Positions 8,638 to 16,807 of a DNA stretch of 64,000 nt are shown in pieces. Origin of the DNA: Pseudolysinimonas sp051954455 (lineage in GTDB: Bacteria; Actinomycetota; Actinomycetes; Actinomycetales; Microbacteriaceae); the NCBI RefSeq assembly GCF_051954455.1, contig NZ_JBQCHS010000024.1:62001-126000 (forward strand), written 5' to 3'. Below the pieces are notes generated by a model, which worked only from the letters and a program-made list of their open reading frames with translations, was not told where the DNA came from and ran no database searches. Within the stretch, counting starts at the first letter, position 1. Each line of letters starts with the position of its first letter. The translations under genes and the position numbers were made by a program.

Positions 8638-10205
8638 CGGGGCGGCACGCCGCGGCGCCCGAGCCTGAGCCGGAGGGGCTGCGGGAGGCCGTCCTCGGGT
8701 ACGAGGCGGCGCTCATGGCCGACGACGTGGCGAGCCTCGACGACTGGTTCGAGTCGGGACCGGAGACCCTCCGCGGCGACGCCGGCGGGCTCCTCGTGGG
8801 TCACGAGGCCATCGCCGCGTTCCGGCGGTCGCGAGGCGGGGCGGCGAAGCGCACGATCTCGCGGCTCGAGATCCGGGCTCTCGCCGACGACCTCGGCGTG
8901 GCGGTGCTCGTGGTCGACCCGGCGGCGGGCGGCCACGGGATGCTGACCCAGGTCTGGCGCCGCGCCGGCGGCCGTTGGCGGATCGTCGCGGCGCAGGTGG
9001 CCGCGCCCGCCCCCGCCGTCGAGGGGCGGGTCTGGCGGGTGGCGGGCGCGCCGCTCGTCGCCGCACCGGCGGGTACCGGCGACGCACCGCTGGCCGGGCG
9101 CTCGGTCGCGGTCAAGGACCTCTTCGCCGTGGCCGGATTCGCCATCGGCGCCGGCAACCCGGCGTGGCTCGCCGAGGCGGCGCTCGAGTCCGCGACGGCG
9201 CCCGCCGTGCAGCGGCTGCTCGAGGCCGGGGCGACGATCGCGGGCATCGCCCGCACGGACGAGTTCGCCTACGCGATCGCCGGCGTCAATGCGCACTACG
9301 GCGCCCCGCCGAACGCCGCGGTTCCCGGCGCGATCCCGGGCGGCTCGACGAGCGGGCCGGCGTCGGCCGTCGCCCTCGGGCAGGCCGACATCGGGCTCGG
9401 CACCGACACGGGCGGATCGGTCCGCGTCCCGGCCTCCTACCAGGGGCTCTGGGGCCTCCGCACGACGCACGGCGCGGTCGACCGCGCCGGTCTCCTCCCG
9501 CTCGCCCCGAGCTTCGACACCGTCGGCTGGCTGACGCGCGACGCCGCGACGCTGCGGGCCGCCCTCGTCGCGACGCTCGGCGAGACGACCGAGCCGCTCG
9601 GCGATCCGCTCGTCGCGCCCCGGCTCGCCTCCGTCGCCGACGCCGCCGTGACGGCGGCCTTCGGTGAGGCGGTCCGCGCCCTCGGCATCCCCGAGGCGAT
9701 CGATCCGGGTGACCTCGACGAGCTGTTCGAGACGTTCCGCGTCGTGCAGGCGGCGGAGGCCTGGGCGAGCCACGGCGCATGGCTCACCGCGCACCCGGGG
9801 GCCGTCTCGGGCGCGGTCGCGGAGCGTTTCGCGATCGCCTCGCGGGTCACCGCCGGTCAGGAGGCCGCGGCCCGCGACCGCCTCGCGGCGCACCGGGAAC
9901 GGCTCGACGCGCTGCTCGGGGATCGCGTGCTCGTGCTGCCGTCGGCGTCGTCCGCGGCACCGGCGCTCGGCTCCGATCTCGAGGCGGCGCGCGCGGCCAC
10001 GATGCGGCTGACCTGTATCGCGGGCATCACCGGGCGCCCGGGGCTCTCGGTGCCCCTGCTGCGCGTCCCCGCTCCGACCGGCGGCGACGCGCCGGTGGGG
10101 CTCGGACTCGTCGGACCGAGGGGATCCGACCTCGCGCTCGTCGACGTCGGAGCACGCATCGCGGCCGACCTCGCGCGACACGCGGCCGAAACACCGCGCG
10201 ACTAG
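8634..10205 (+). CDS. HpxZ/AtzH-like domain fused to an amidase-signature hydrolase
   Basis: The 523-residue product has two parts. Residues about 15-125 match the DUF3225 (AtzH/HpxZ, SnoaL-like) fold, with EGLREAVLGYEAALMADD and LTQVWRRAGGRWRIVAAQ. Residues about 150-515 are an amidase-signature domain with triad K161 (VAVKDLF), cis-S238 (PGGSTSG) and nucleophile S262 (TDTGGSVRVPAS). In the Klebsiella hpx cluster HpxZ and the amidase HpxY are separate proteins of oxalurate use. Here the next gene makes a PucG-like transaminase whose product would be oxalurate. A role as oxalurate amidohydrolase is the best inference. GTG overlaps the previous stop. Confidence 0.82.
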   Translation: MTGRHAAAPEPEPEGLREAVLGYEAALMADDVASLDDWFESGPETLRGDAGGLLVGHEAIAAFRRSRGGAAKRTISRLEIRALADDLGVAVLVVDPAAGGHGMLTQVWRRAGGRWRIVAAQVAAPAPAVEGRVWRVAGAPLVAAPAGTGDAPLAGRSVAVKDLFAVAGFAIGAGNPAWLAEAALESATAPAVQRLLEAGATIAGIARTDEFAYAIAGVNAHYGAPPNAAVPGAIPGGSTSGPASAVALGQADIGLGTDTGGSVRVPASYQGLWGLRTTHGAVDRAGLLPLAPSFDTVGWLTRDAATLRAALVATLGETTEPLGDPLVAPRLASVADAAVTAAFGEAVRALGIPEAIDPGDLDELFETFRVVQAAEAWASHGAWLTAHPGAVSGAVAERFAIASRVTAGQEAAARDRLAAHRERLDALLGDRVLVLPSASSAAPALGSDLEAARAATMRLTCIAGITGRPGLSVPLLRVPAPTGGDAPVGLGLVGPRGSDLALVDVGARIAADLARHAAETPRD

Positions 10206-10217
10206 CCTGACGGCACC
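10203..10217 (+). promoter_or_regulatory. leaderless promoter for the PucG-like gene
   Basis: TAGCCT (10203-10208) stands 9 nt before the ATG at 10218 and overlaps the stop codon of the amidase gene. No ribosome binding site is seen. The transaminase may therefore have its own start inside the purine operon. Confidence 0.4.
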
Positions 10218-11444
10218 ATGAGCCCCGCCGTCCCGCCGCCGATCGACCCGCCCGCGCGCCTCCTCATGGGGCCGGGCCCCATCACGGCCGATCCGCGCGT
10301 GCTCCGCGCCATGTCGGCGCAGCTGGTCGGCCAGTACGACCCGGCGATGACGGCGTACATGGCCGAGACGCAGGAGCTCTACCGGGGGGTGTTCCGAACC
10401 CGGAACGACGCCACGCTGCTGGTCGACGGGACCTCGCGGGCCGGGATCGAGGCGGCGCTCGTCTCGCTCCTCGCGCCCGGCGACCGGGTGCTGGTGCCGA
10501 TCTTCGGGCGGTTCGGGCACCTGCTGCGCGAGATCGCGGAGCGCTGCGGCGCCGAGGTCCACGTCATCGAGCGCGAGTGGGGCACCGTCTTCACCGCGGC
10601 CGAGATCGAGGCGACGCTCGCCGAGGTCCGCCCGAAGCTGCTCGCGGTCGTGCACGGCGACACCTCGACGACCGTCGCGCAGCCGCTCGAGGAGCTCGGC
10701 GCCCTCGCCGCGAAGCACGGCGCGCTGCTCTACACCGACACGACGGCGTCGCTCGGCGGCAACGAGTTCTGCGCCGACGAGTGGGGCGTCGACGTCGCGA
10801 CCGCCGGGCTGCAGAAGTGCCTCGGCGGCCCGTCGGGCTCGGCGCCGATCACGCTGTCGGAGGCGGCCGTCGCGGTGGTCCGGGGACGCACGAGCGTCGA
10901 GGCCGGCATCCGGTCGGCGGGCGATCCCGTCAACCCCGACCCGATCCGCAGCAATTACTTCGATCTGGGCCAGATCCTCGCGTACTGGGGCCCGCAGCGG
11001 CTCAACCACCACACCGAGGCCACGACGATGCTCTACGGCGCCCGGGAGTGCGCGCGCCTCGTGCTCGAGGAGGGCCTCGACGCGCGCATCGAACGGCACC
11101 GCGTGCACGGTGCGGCGATGACCGCCGGGCTCGTCGGCCTCGGGCTCGACCTCTTCGGCGACCAGAGCGTGCGGATGCACAACGTCGTCGGCGTGCGGAT
11201 CCCCGACGGGATCGACGGCGACGCGGCCCGCGCCGCGCTGCTGGCCGACTACGGCATCGAGATCGGCACGAGCTTCGGCCCCTTGCACGGCAAGGTCTGG
11301 CGCGTCGGGGTCATGGGCTACAACGCCCGGCGCGACACCGTGCTGACGACGCTCGCCGCACTCGAGCAGATGCTCCGCCGCGGCGGCGTCGCCGTGCGGG
11401 CGGGCGCGGGCGTCGACGCGGCCCTCGAGAGCTACGCGGCATGA
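10218..11444 (+). CDS. pucG: (S)-ureidoglycine-glyoxylate transaminase (PucG-like)
   Basis: This is a 408-residue class V PLP aminotransferase. The Schiff-base lysine is K200 in GLQKCLGGPSGSAP, and the N-terminus has LLMGPGP and GTSRAGIEA. PucG moves the amino group of ureidoglycine to glyoxylate, giving oxalurate and glycine. The adjacent allantoate amidohydrolase, which makes ureidoglycine, and the upstream HpxZ-amidase fusion support this choice over alanine- or serine-glyoxylate aminotransferase, which share the fold. No ureidoglycine aminohydrolase (AllE) or ureidoglycolate lyase is in the window, which also fits. Confidence 0.85.
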   Translation: MSPAVPPPIDPPARLLMGPGPITADPRVLRAMSAQLVGQYDPAMTAYMAETQELYRGVFRTRNDATLLVDGTSRAGIEAALVSLLAPGDRVLVPIFGRFGHLLREIAERCGAEVHVIEREWGTVFTAAEIEATLAEVRPKLLAVVHGDTSTTVAQPLEELGALAAKHGALLYTDTTASLGGNEFCADEWGVDVATAGLQKCLGGPSGSAPITLSEAAVAVVRGRTSVEAGIRSAGDPVNPDPIRSNYFDLGQILAYWGPQRLNHHTEATTMLYGARECARLVLEEGLDARIERHRVHGAAMTAGLVGLGLDLFGDQSVRMHNVVGVRIPDGIDGDAARAALLADYGIEIGTSFGPLHGKVWRVGVMGYNARRDTVLTTLAALEQMLRRGGVAVRAGAGVDAALESYAA

Positions 11445-11508
11445 CCGGTGCGATTCGTCGCACGCGCGGCGGCATTCCCGGCCGCGGATGCGACAGAGGG
11501 CCGCGGCC

Positions 11509-12762
11509 GTGAGCGCGATCCTGCGCGGCGCCGCCGCGGCGGAGCGCGTGCTCGCGCGCGCGGACGAGCTCGCGGCCCTGTCGCGGACGTCGGGCGGCAT
11601 CGATCGCCGCTACCTCACCCCGGAGCACCGCGCCGCGAACGCGCTCACCGCCGGCTGGCTCGCCGATGCCGGGCTCGTCGCCTGGCAGGACGCGGCCGGC
11701 AACCAGTGCGGACGGGTGCCGGGCGCGCCGGTCGACGCTCCCGTCGTGCTGCTCGGCTCGCACCTCGACTCCGTGCCGAACGCCGGGCGGTACGACGGGA
11801 TCCTCGGGGTCCTCGTCGCCCTCGAAGTCGCCGAGCGCCTGCGCGACGACGCGACGACACTGCCGTTCGCGCTCGAGATCGTCGGGTTCGCCGACGAGGA
11901 GGGCACCCGCTTCGGAGCCACCCTGCTCGGCTCGCGGGCCGTCGCCGGCACCTGGGACCCGGCGTGGGCCGAGCTGCGCGACGAGAACGGCGTCACCCTT
12001 CGCGAGGCGGCGCGCGGCTTCGGCCTCGACCCCGACCGGGTGGGTGAAGCGTCCCGCGCCGGCGAGCTCGTGGCCTACCTGGAGGCGCATATCGAGCAGG
12101 GGCCGCGTCTCGAGCGGGCCGACCGGGCGCTCGGCGTGGTCACCCGGATCGCCGCGGCCGAGCGCCGCCTGCTCACGCTGAGGGGGGAGACCCGTCACGG
12201 CGCCACCCCGTGGGACATGCGCCACGACGCGCTCCTCGGCTTCGCGGAGGCCGATCTCGCCATCGAGCGCATCGTGCGCGACGCGGGCGCGTACGCCACC
12301 GTCGGGCACGTGGCGGTCCAGCCCGACGCGGTCAACGTCATCCCCGGCCTCGCCGAGTTCAGCCTCGACCTGCGCGACGCGACGGAGGAGGGCCGCGACG
12401 CTGCCTGGGAGCTGGTGCACGCCGAGCTGGTGGGCCTCGCCGACGCGCGCGGGCTGCGGCTCGACGTCGCCTCGACCCACCGCGCCGACGCGTGCATCGC
12501 CGATCCTCGGCTCCGGAACGCGATCGCGACCGGCATCGCGGCCACCGGCGACGCCGAGCCGATGGAGCTGTTCAGCGTCGCGGGCCACGACGCGATGGCG
12601 ATCGCCGCGGCCGCGCCGGTCGCGATGCTGTTCGTCCGCTGCGCCGGCGGCATCAGTCACGCCCCCGAGGAGTCGGTGCGCGCTGACGACGTCGCCCTCG
12701 CGATCGACGCGCTCGAGGCCGCGGTGCGCGACCTCGCCCGCGGCGCCGCATCGGCCTCCTGA
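11509..12762 (+). CDS. allC: allantoate amidohydrolase (M20 family)
   Basis: This M20/M28-type metalloenzyme hydrolyses allantoate to ureidoglycine, ammonia and CO2. Metal-site motifs are GSHLDSVPNAGRYDG, FADEEGTRFG and YLEAHIEQGPRLE, with a late SHAPEE histidine. GTG 11509 is preferred because AGAGGG lies 8 nt upstream; ATG 11488 would add seven residues but has no binding site. N-carbamoyl-L-amino acid hydrolases are close relatives, but the PucG neighbour favours allantoate. It is the last gene of this plus-strand run. Confidence 0.88.
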   Translation: MSAILRGAAAAERVLARADELAALSRTSGGIDRRYLTPEHRAANALTAGWLADAGLVAWQDAAGNQCGRVPGAPVDAPVVLLGSHLDSVPNAGRYDGILGVLVALEVAERLRDDATTLPFALEIVGFADEEGTRFGATLLGSRAVAGTWDPAWAELRDENGVTLREAARGFGLDPDRVGEASRAGELVAYLEAHIEQGPRLERADRALGVVTRIAAAERRLLTLRGETRHGATPWDMRHDALLGFAEADLAIERIVRDAGAYATVGHVAVQPDAVNVIPGLAEFSLDLRDATEEGRDAAWELVHAELVGLADARGLRLDVASTHRADACIADPRLRNAIATGIAATGDAEPMELFSVAGHDAMAIAAAAPVAMLFVRCAGGISHAPEESVRADDVALAIDALEAAVRDLARGAASAS

Positions 12763-12811
12763 CGCGCGCGTCCCGCTGGCGCGTGCAGGGCGGCCGGACG
12801 GCGGGGCCGCG

Positions 12812-13321
12812 TCAGCGGTCGATGTCGGCGCCGTCCCAGAGGTCGCCGCACTCGACGTCGTCGGCTCCGTGGGTGCGCAGGTAGGGGCCCGCGCCCCGGT
12901 CGCCGTGCACCGATGCGGCGATCGCCTTCCAGTGGTCGCGCCCGAGCAGCACCGGGTGCCCGGGGCGCCCGTCGTAGACCGCCCGGCGGAGGGCGGCCGG
13001 GGTGGCGCCGGCGGCGACGCGCGCGGCCGCCGCGACCGGCATCCCGGGGAGGTCGACCAGCGTGACGAGCGCCGCATCGCCCGAGGCCGCCGCCAGCCCC
13101 GCCCGGAGCGATGCGGCGACGCCCTCGTCCCAGTCCGCCGCGACGACGACCTCGGCATCCGTCGGCACGATCGCCGCCCCGAGCACCGCGATCACGCGGT
13201 CGCAGCCCGCCTGACGCAGCACGTCGACCGCGTGCGCCAGCCAGCCCTCGCGGAGGGCTTTCGGACCGCCGGCGCGCGTGCCGGCGCCGGCCGCCAGCAC
13301 GATCCCGACGAGGCCCGTCAT
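12812..13321 (-). CDS. MobA-like NTP transferase (probable Mo-cofactor nucleotidyltransferase)
   Basis: This 169-residue protein has the nucleotidyltransferase signature VLAAGAGTRAGGPKAL at residues 7-22 and LVDLPGMP near residue 88, as in MocA/MobA-like enzymes that add CMP or GMP to molybdopterin. It is short for the family (about 190-200). By position it probably matures the cofactor of the nearby xanthine dehydrogenase. ATG 13321 fits the family; ATG 13339 would add six residues and overlap the divergent uraD start. Confidence 0.78.
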   Translation of the reverse strand: MTGLVGIVLAAGAGTRAGGPKALREGWLAHAVDVLRQAGCDRVIAVLGAAIVPTDAEVVVAADWDEGVAASLRAGLAAASGDAALVTLVDLPGMPVAAAARVAAGATPAALRRAVYDGRPGHPVLLGRDHWKAIAASVHGDRGAGPYLRTHGADDVECGDLWDGADIDR

Positions 13322-13324
13322 CGC

Positions 13325-13337
13325 TACAGTTGAGCAC
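13325..13337 (+). promoter_or_regulatory. leaderless promoter for uraD
   Basis: TACAGT (13325-13330) lies 7 nt before the uraD ATG at 13338, without a Shine-Dalgarno sequence. The 16-bp gap to the divergent MobA-like start holds little else. Confidence 0.5.
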
Positions 13338-13811
13338 ATGATCGCGCCGTCCGAGGAGCAGCTCGGGGCCGCGCTCGGGGTGCGGCGCTGGGTCGACGAG
13401 ATCGCGGCCGGCGCGCCCTACCCGGACCTCGCGGCGCTGCTGGACGCCGCTGCCGCCGCGACGCCGCTCAGCCCGGGCGAGATCGACGAGGCCATGGCGC
13501 ACCACCCGCGGATCGGCGAGCGCCCGTCGGGCGAGGGCGCCGCGCAGGCCTTCAGCCGTCGCGAGCAGGCCTCCGCGGACGCGGACGATGCGGAGGCCAA
13601 CGCGGCGATCGCGGCCGGCAACGCCGCCTACGAGGAGCGCTTCGGCCGGGTCTTCCTGATCCGCGCGGCGGGCCGCACGCGCGCCGAGATCCTCGCCGAG
13701 CTGCGGCGCCGGCTCGAGCTCGACGACGCGACGGAGCTCGCGATCGTCGGCGAGCAGTTGCGCGAGATCGCGCTCCTGCGGCTCCGCTCGACGTTCGAGG
13801 CGGCGGCGTGA
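13338..13811 (+). CDS. uraD: OHCU decarboxylase
   Basis: UraD decarboxylates 2-oxo-4-hydroxy-4-carboxy-5-ureidoimidazoline to S-allantoin, the third step after uricase. The 157-residue product has the catalytic AHHPRIGE motif (residues about 54-61), the SRREQASA segment and YEERFGRVFLIRAAGR, all typical. The gene overlaps uraH by 4 bp (GTGA), so the two hydrolytic steps are co-translated. Confidence 0.93.
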   Translation: MIAPSEEQLGAALGVRRWVDEIAAGAPYPDLAALLDAAAAATPLSPGEIDEAMAHHPRIGERPSGEGAAQAFSRREQASADADDAEANAAIAAGNAAYEERFGRVFLIRAAGRTRAEILAELRRRLELDDATELAIVGEQLREIALLRLRSTFEAAA

Positions 13812-14125
13812 GCCGGATCACGACCCACGTCCTCGACGCGGTCCGCGGCCGGCCGGCGGCGGGCGTCGCGGTCACGCTGAGCGGGCCCGGCGGCACGGTC
13901 GCGACCGGCGCGACCGACGACGACGGCCGCATCCGCGAGCTCGGCCCGGAGGAGCTCCCGGAGGGCGACTATCGGATCGAGTTCGCGACGGGCGCGTGGT
14001 TCGACGCGCAGGGCGTCGACGCGTTCTACCCGCGCGTCGTCATCGACTTCCGGCTGGGCTCCGGCCACCACCACGTGCCGCTGCTCCTGTCGCCCTTCGC
14101 GTACTCCACCTATCGCGGGTCCTGA
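13808..14125 (+). CDS. uraH: 5-hydroxyisourate hydrolase (transthyretin-like)
   Basis: This 105-residue transthyretin-related enzyme hydrolyses 5-hydroxyisourate made by uricase. The N-terminal THVLDAVRGRPAAG carries the catalytic histidine; HHHVPLLLSPFAYSTYRGS closes the protein with the diagnostic YRGS tail. GTG 13808 overlaps the uraD stop. It is convergent with guaD, the last gene of the long minus-strand operon; 17 bp separate them. Confidence 0.95.
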   Translation: MSRITTHVLDAVRGRPAAGVAVTLSGPGGTVATGATDDDGRIRELGPEELPEGDYRIEFATGAWFDAQGVDAFYPRVVIDFRLGSGHHHVPLLLSPFAYSTYRGS

Positions 14126-14142
14126 GCCGCGCGGACGCCGGC

Positions 14143-14607
14143 TCAGTACGCCGTGCGGGCCTCGTGCGCGAGCCACGCGTCGAAGGGGGCGGCGGCGTCG
14201 GCGGGGCGGTCCTCCTCGATCGTGACGTGCCACTCGGAGCGGGGCCGCTCGAACAGCTCGTAGAAGGCCCGGTCGTCGAAGCCGCCGCGGGCGGCGTCGT
14301 GCCGGTCCGCCGCGTAGACGACCCTGTCGATCCGCGCCCAGAGCGCCGCCGACAGGCAGAGCGGGCACGGCTCGCACGAGGTGTAGAGCGTGGCGCCCTC
14401 GAGCGAGAAGGCGCCGGCCGCCGCGCAGGCGCGCCGGATGGCGACGACCTCGGCGTGCGCGGTGGGGTCGTTGTCGCGCGTGACGCGGTTCTGCCCCTCG
14501 GCGAGCACCGCGCCGTCCGCCCCGACGACGAGCGCGCCGAACGGGCCCCCGCCCGACGCGACGTTGTCGACCGCGAGCTCGACCGCGCGGTCCAGGTGGC
14601 CCGTCAT
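14143..14607 (-). CDS. guaD: guanine deaminase (cytidine-deaminase fold)
   Basis: This 154-residue zinc deaminase converts guanine to xanthine, feeding xanthine dehydrogenase. The HAE motif (PTAHAEVVAIR) and PCPLC give the zinc site, and the C-terminal domain-swapped segment resembles bacterial GuaD. tRNA or cytosine deaminases are relatives, but the uricase operon favours guanine. It overlaps the uricase stop by 4 bp and is the last gene of the 12-gene operon. Confidence 0.88.
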   Translation of the reverse strand: MTGHLDRAVELAVDNVASGGGPFGALVVGADGAVLAEGQNRVTRDNDPTAHAEVVAIRRACAAAGAFSLEGATLYTSCEPCPLCLSAALWARIDRVVYAADRHDAARGGFDDRAFYELFERPRSEWHVTIEEDRPADAAAPFDAWLAHEARTAY

Positions 14608-15494
14608 GCCGCACCCAGCGACGCGCGCCACGCCTCGTGCGCCGCGGGGGCGTCCTCCCGCGAGATGGCGGCCTCGATGAGGCCGTAGGGCCGGTCGTCG
14701 GCGTGGAACACCTCGCCGTGCTGCTCGATGCCGAAGCGGCCGATGTCGTAGTCGAAGTGGTGCTTGTTGGGCGCCGTCAGCCGGATCTCCACGATCTCGG
14801 GATGCCGGTCCAGCACCGCCGTGCCCATGTGCCACAGCGTCTGCTGCAGTGCGAGCGAGTGCAGGGTCGCGAACTGCTCGATCATGAGCGCTCGCGCGGC
14901 GTCGTAGGAGGCGTCCCAATCGACGTCGGTCCCGGCGTAGCGCCACTTCACGTCGAGCGAGGTCGCCATGATCCGGTCGTCGGTCTCCGGGAGGGTCGTG
15001 TACCCGTCCTTCAGGAAGCCGTGGAACTCGGATCCGGTCGACTTGAGGATCACGAGGTCCTTGAGCCCCGCGATCACGTACTCGCCGGTCGCGTCGACGG
15101 TCACGGCCGCGGTGCGCACCTCCTGCCCCTTCCGCAGGAAGGTGTGGTCGTGCTCGGCGCCGCCGACCACCGCGCGCTCCCAGGCGTACTCCTCGATCTC
15201 GATCCGGGCTCCCGTCACGGGCGCGGTCTCGGCGACGAAGTGCCGGGCGAGCTCGAGTCCGTACTGCTCGATCGTCGCGATCCCCTTCTCCTTCGCGAAG
15301 GCGTAGGCGGTGTTCTTCTGCGTGTCGGTCGGCAGCACCTTCGACTGGTCGCCGACGAGGTACGCGTCGGCGAAGTCGCCGCGCAGGGCGGTCGTCACGT
15401 TGAGGTCGACGATCTCGTGCCGGGCGGTGTCGCGCACGATCCGCACGACGCGCGACTCGGCCTTGCCGTACTGGTGCTCGAGGCGGTAGGTCAT
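14604..15494 (-). CDS. pucL: urate oxidase (uricase)
   Basis: This cofactor-free uricase oxidises urate to 5-hydroxyisourate. It has 296 residues, the usual single-enzyme length. Seen are the catalytic region LPTDTQKNTAYAFAKEKG (residues about 54-71), the GLKDLVILKSTGSEFHGF segment and APNKHHFDYDIGRFG near the C-terminus. GAAAGGA precedes the ATG. There is no fused OHCU decarboxylase domain as in Bacillus PucL; that enzyme is encoded at 13338. The ATG overlaps the allantoinase stop (TGATG). Confidence 0.96.
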   Translation of the reverse strand: MTYRLEHQYGKAESRVVRIVRDTARHEIVDLNVTTALRGDFADAYLVGDQSKVLPTDTQKNTAYAFAKEKGIATIEQYGLELARHFVAETAPVTGARIEIEEYAWERAVVGGAEHDHTFLRKGQEVRTAAVTVDATGEYVIAGLKDLVILKSTGSEFHGFLKDGYTTLPETDDRIMATSLDVKWRYAGTDVDWDASYDAARALMIEQFATLHSLALQQTLWHMGTAVLDRHPEIVEIRLTAPNKHHFDYDIGRFGIEQHGEVFHADDRPYGLIEAAISREDAPAAHEAWRASLGAA

Positions 15495-16807
15495 CAGCGG
15501 GTCCTTTCGAGGAGATGTCCGAGGTCGGGGGCGGCGCCCCGCAGCCAGGTGCGGCGCACCTCGCCGCGCAGCTCCCGACCGTCGTAGGCGCTCACGGGGT
15601 TCCGGTGCAGCAGCTCGCCGGCGCGGATCACGCGGCGCGCGTCGGGGGCGAAGACGGCGAGGTCGGCGTCGGCGCCCGGCGCGATCGCGCCCTTCGCGGG
15701 GGTGAGGCCCGCGAACCGGGCGGGGGCGGACGACATCCACTCGACGACGCGCTCGAGCGGGACACCGCGCCCGCGCGCCGCCGTCCAGACGGCCGACAGG
15801 CCGAGCTGGAGCCCCGCGATCCCGCCCCAGGCGACGCCGAAGTCGCCGTCGCCGGCGAACTTGAGCTCCGCGGTCGAGGGGGAGTGGTCGGTCACCACGA
15901 GGTCGATGTCGCCGTCGAGCAGCCCCCGCCAGAGCGCGTCGCGGTTCTCCTCGGAGCGGATCGGCGGCGCGCACTTGTACTGGGTCGCCCCGTTCGGCAC
16001 GCCCTCCGCGGCGAGCGAGAGGTAGTGCGGACAGGTCTCGACCGTGATCGGCAGCCCCTCGGCGCGCGCGGCGCGCAGCTCGGGGAGGGCGGCGGCGGAC
16101 GACAGGTGCAGGATGTGGGCCCGCGCGCCCGTCCGACGCACGCCCGCGATCACGTTCGAGATCGCCGCGACCTCCGCCTCGTCGGGCCGCGACGCCACGT
16201 AGCGCCCGTAGTCGGGTCCGCCCGCGTTCGCGTGGTCGTGGAGCACGCGGGGGTCCTCGGCGTGCACGATGAGCAGCCCTCCGAATCCGGCGATCTCCTC
16301 GAGCGCGGCGTCGAGCTGCCGCGCGTCGAGGTGTCCGAACTCCGGCACCCCGCTCGGCGCCAGGAAGCACTTGAACCCGAAGACTCCGGCCTCCCAGAGG
16401 CCGCGCAGCGATCCCAGGTTCTCGGGCACGGCGCCGCCCCAGAAGCCGACGTCGATCCGCACCGCGCCGCGGGCGGCCTCCTGCTTGACCCGGAGGTTCT
16501 CGACCGTGGTGGTCGGCGGGATGCTGTTGAGCGGCATGTCGAGCACGGCGGTCACCCCGCCGGCCGCGGCGGCCGCGGTCGCGGAGGCGAAGCCCTCCCA
16601 GTCGGTGCGGCCCGGCTCGTTGATGTGCACGTGCGTGTCGACGAGCCCTGGCAGCAGGACCTCGTCGGGGGCGAGTACGACGGTCTCGGCGGCCGGCTCG
16701 GGCCCGGCGTCGAGGGTCGCGACCCGCCCGTCGCGCACGCCGACGGCCGCCTCGCGGAAGGCGCCGTCGACGAGGGCCCGCCCGCGGACCACGAGGTCGA
16801 GGCTCAT
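15494..16807 (-). CDS. allB: allantoinase
   Basis: This 437-residue amidohydrolase opens the hydantoin ring of allantoin to allantoate. The binuclear metal site shows as GLVDTHVHINEPGRTDWEGF (HxH), the bridging lysine region FGFKCFLAPSG, VHAEDP, HILHLSS and VTDHSPS. The motifs match AllB better than dihydropyrimidinase or dihydroorotase, and the uricase neighbour agrees. It overlaps the upstream MTHFR-like gene by 4 bp and uricase by 1 bp. Confidence 0.94.
   Translation of the reverse strand: MSLDLVVRGRALVDGAFREAAVGVRDGRVATLDAGPEPAAETVVLAPDEVLLPGLVDTHVHINEPGRTDWEGFASATAAAAAGGVTAVLDMPLNSIPPTTTVENLRVKQEAARGAVRIDVGFWGGAVPENLGSLRGLWEAGVFGFKCFLAPSGVPEFGHLDARQLDAALEEIAGFGGLLIVHAEDPRVLHDHANAGGPDYGRYVASRPDEAEVAAISNVIAGVRRTGARAHILHLSSAAALPELRAARAEGLPITVETCPHYLSLAAEGVPNGATQYKCAPPIRSEENRDALWRGLLDGDIDLVVTDHSPSTAELKFAGDGDFGVAWGGIAGLQLGLSAVWTAARGRGVPLERVVEWMSSAPARFAGLTPAKGAIAPGADADLAVFAPDARRVIRAGELLHRNPVSAYDGRELRGEVRRTWLRGAAPDLGHLLERTR

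Noticed and set aside
11441..11508. Small gene between pucG and allC
   Set aside because: The ATG overlapping the pucG stop opens a frame that runs out of phase into allC without domain support.
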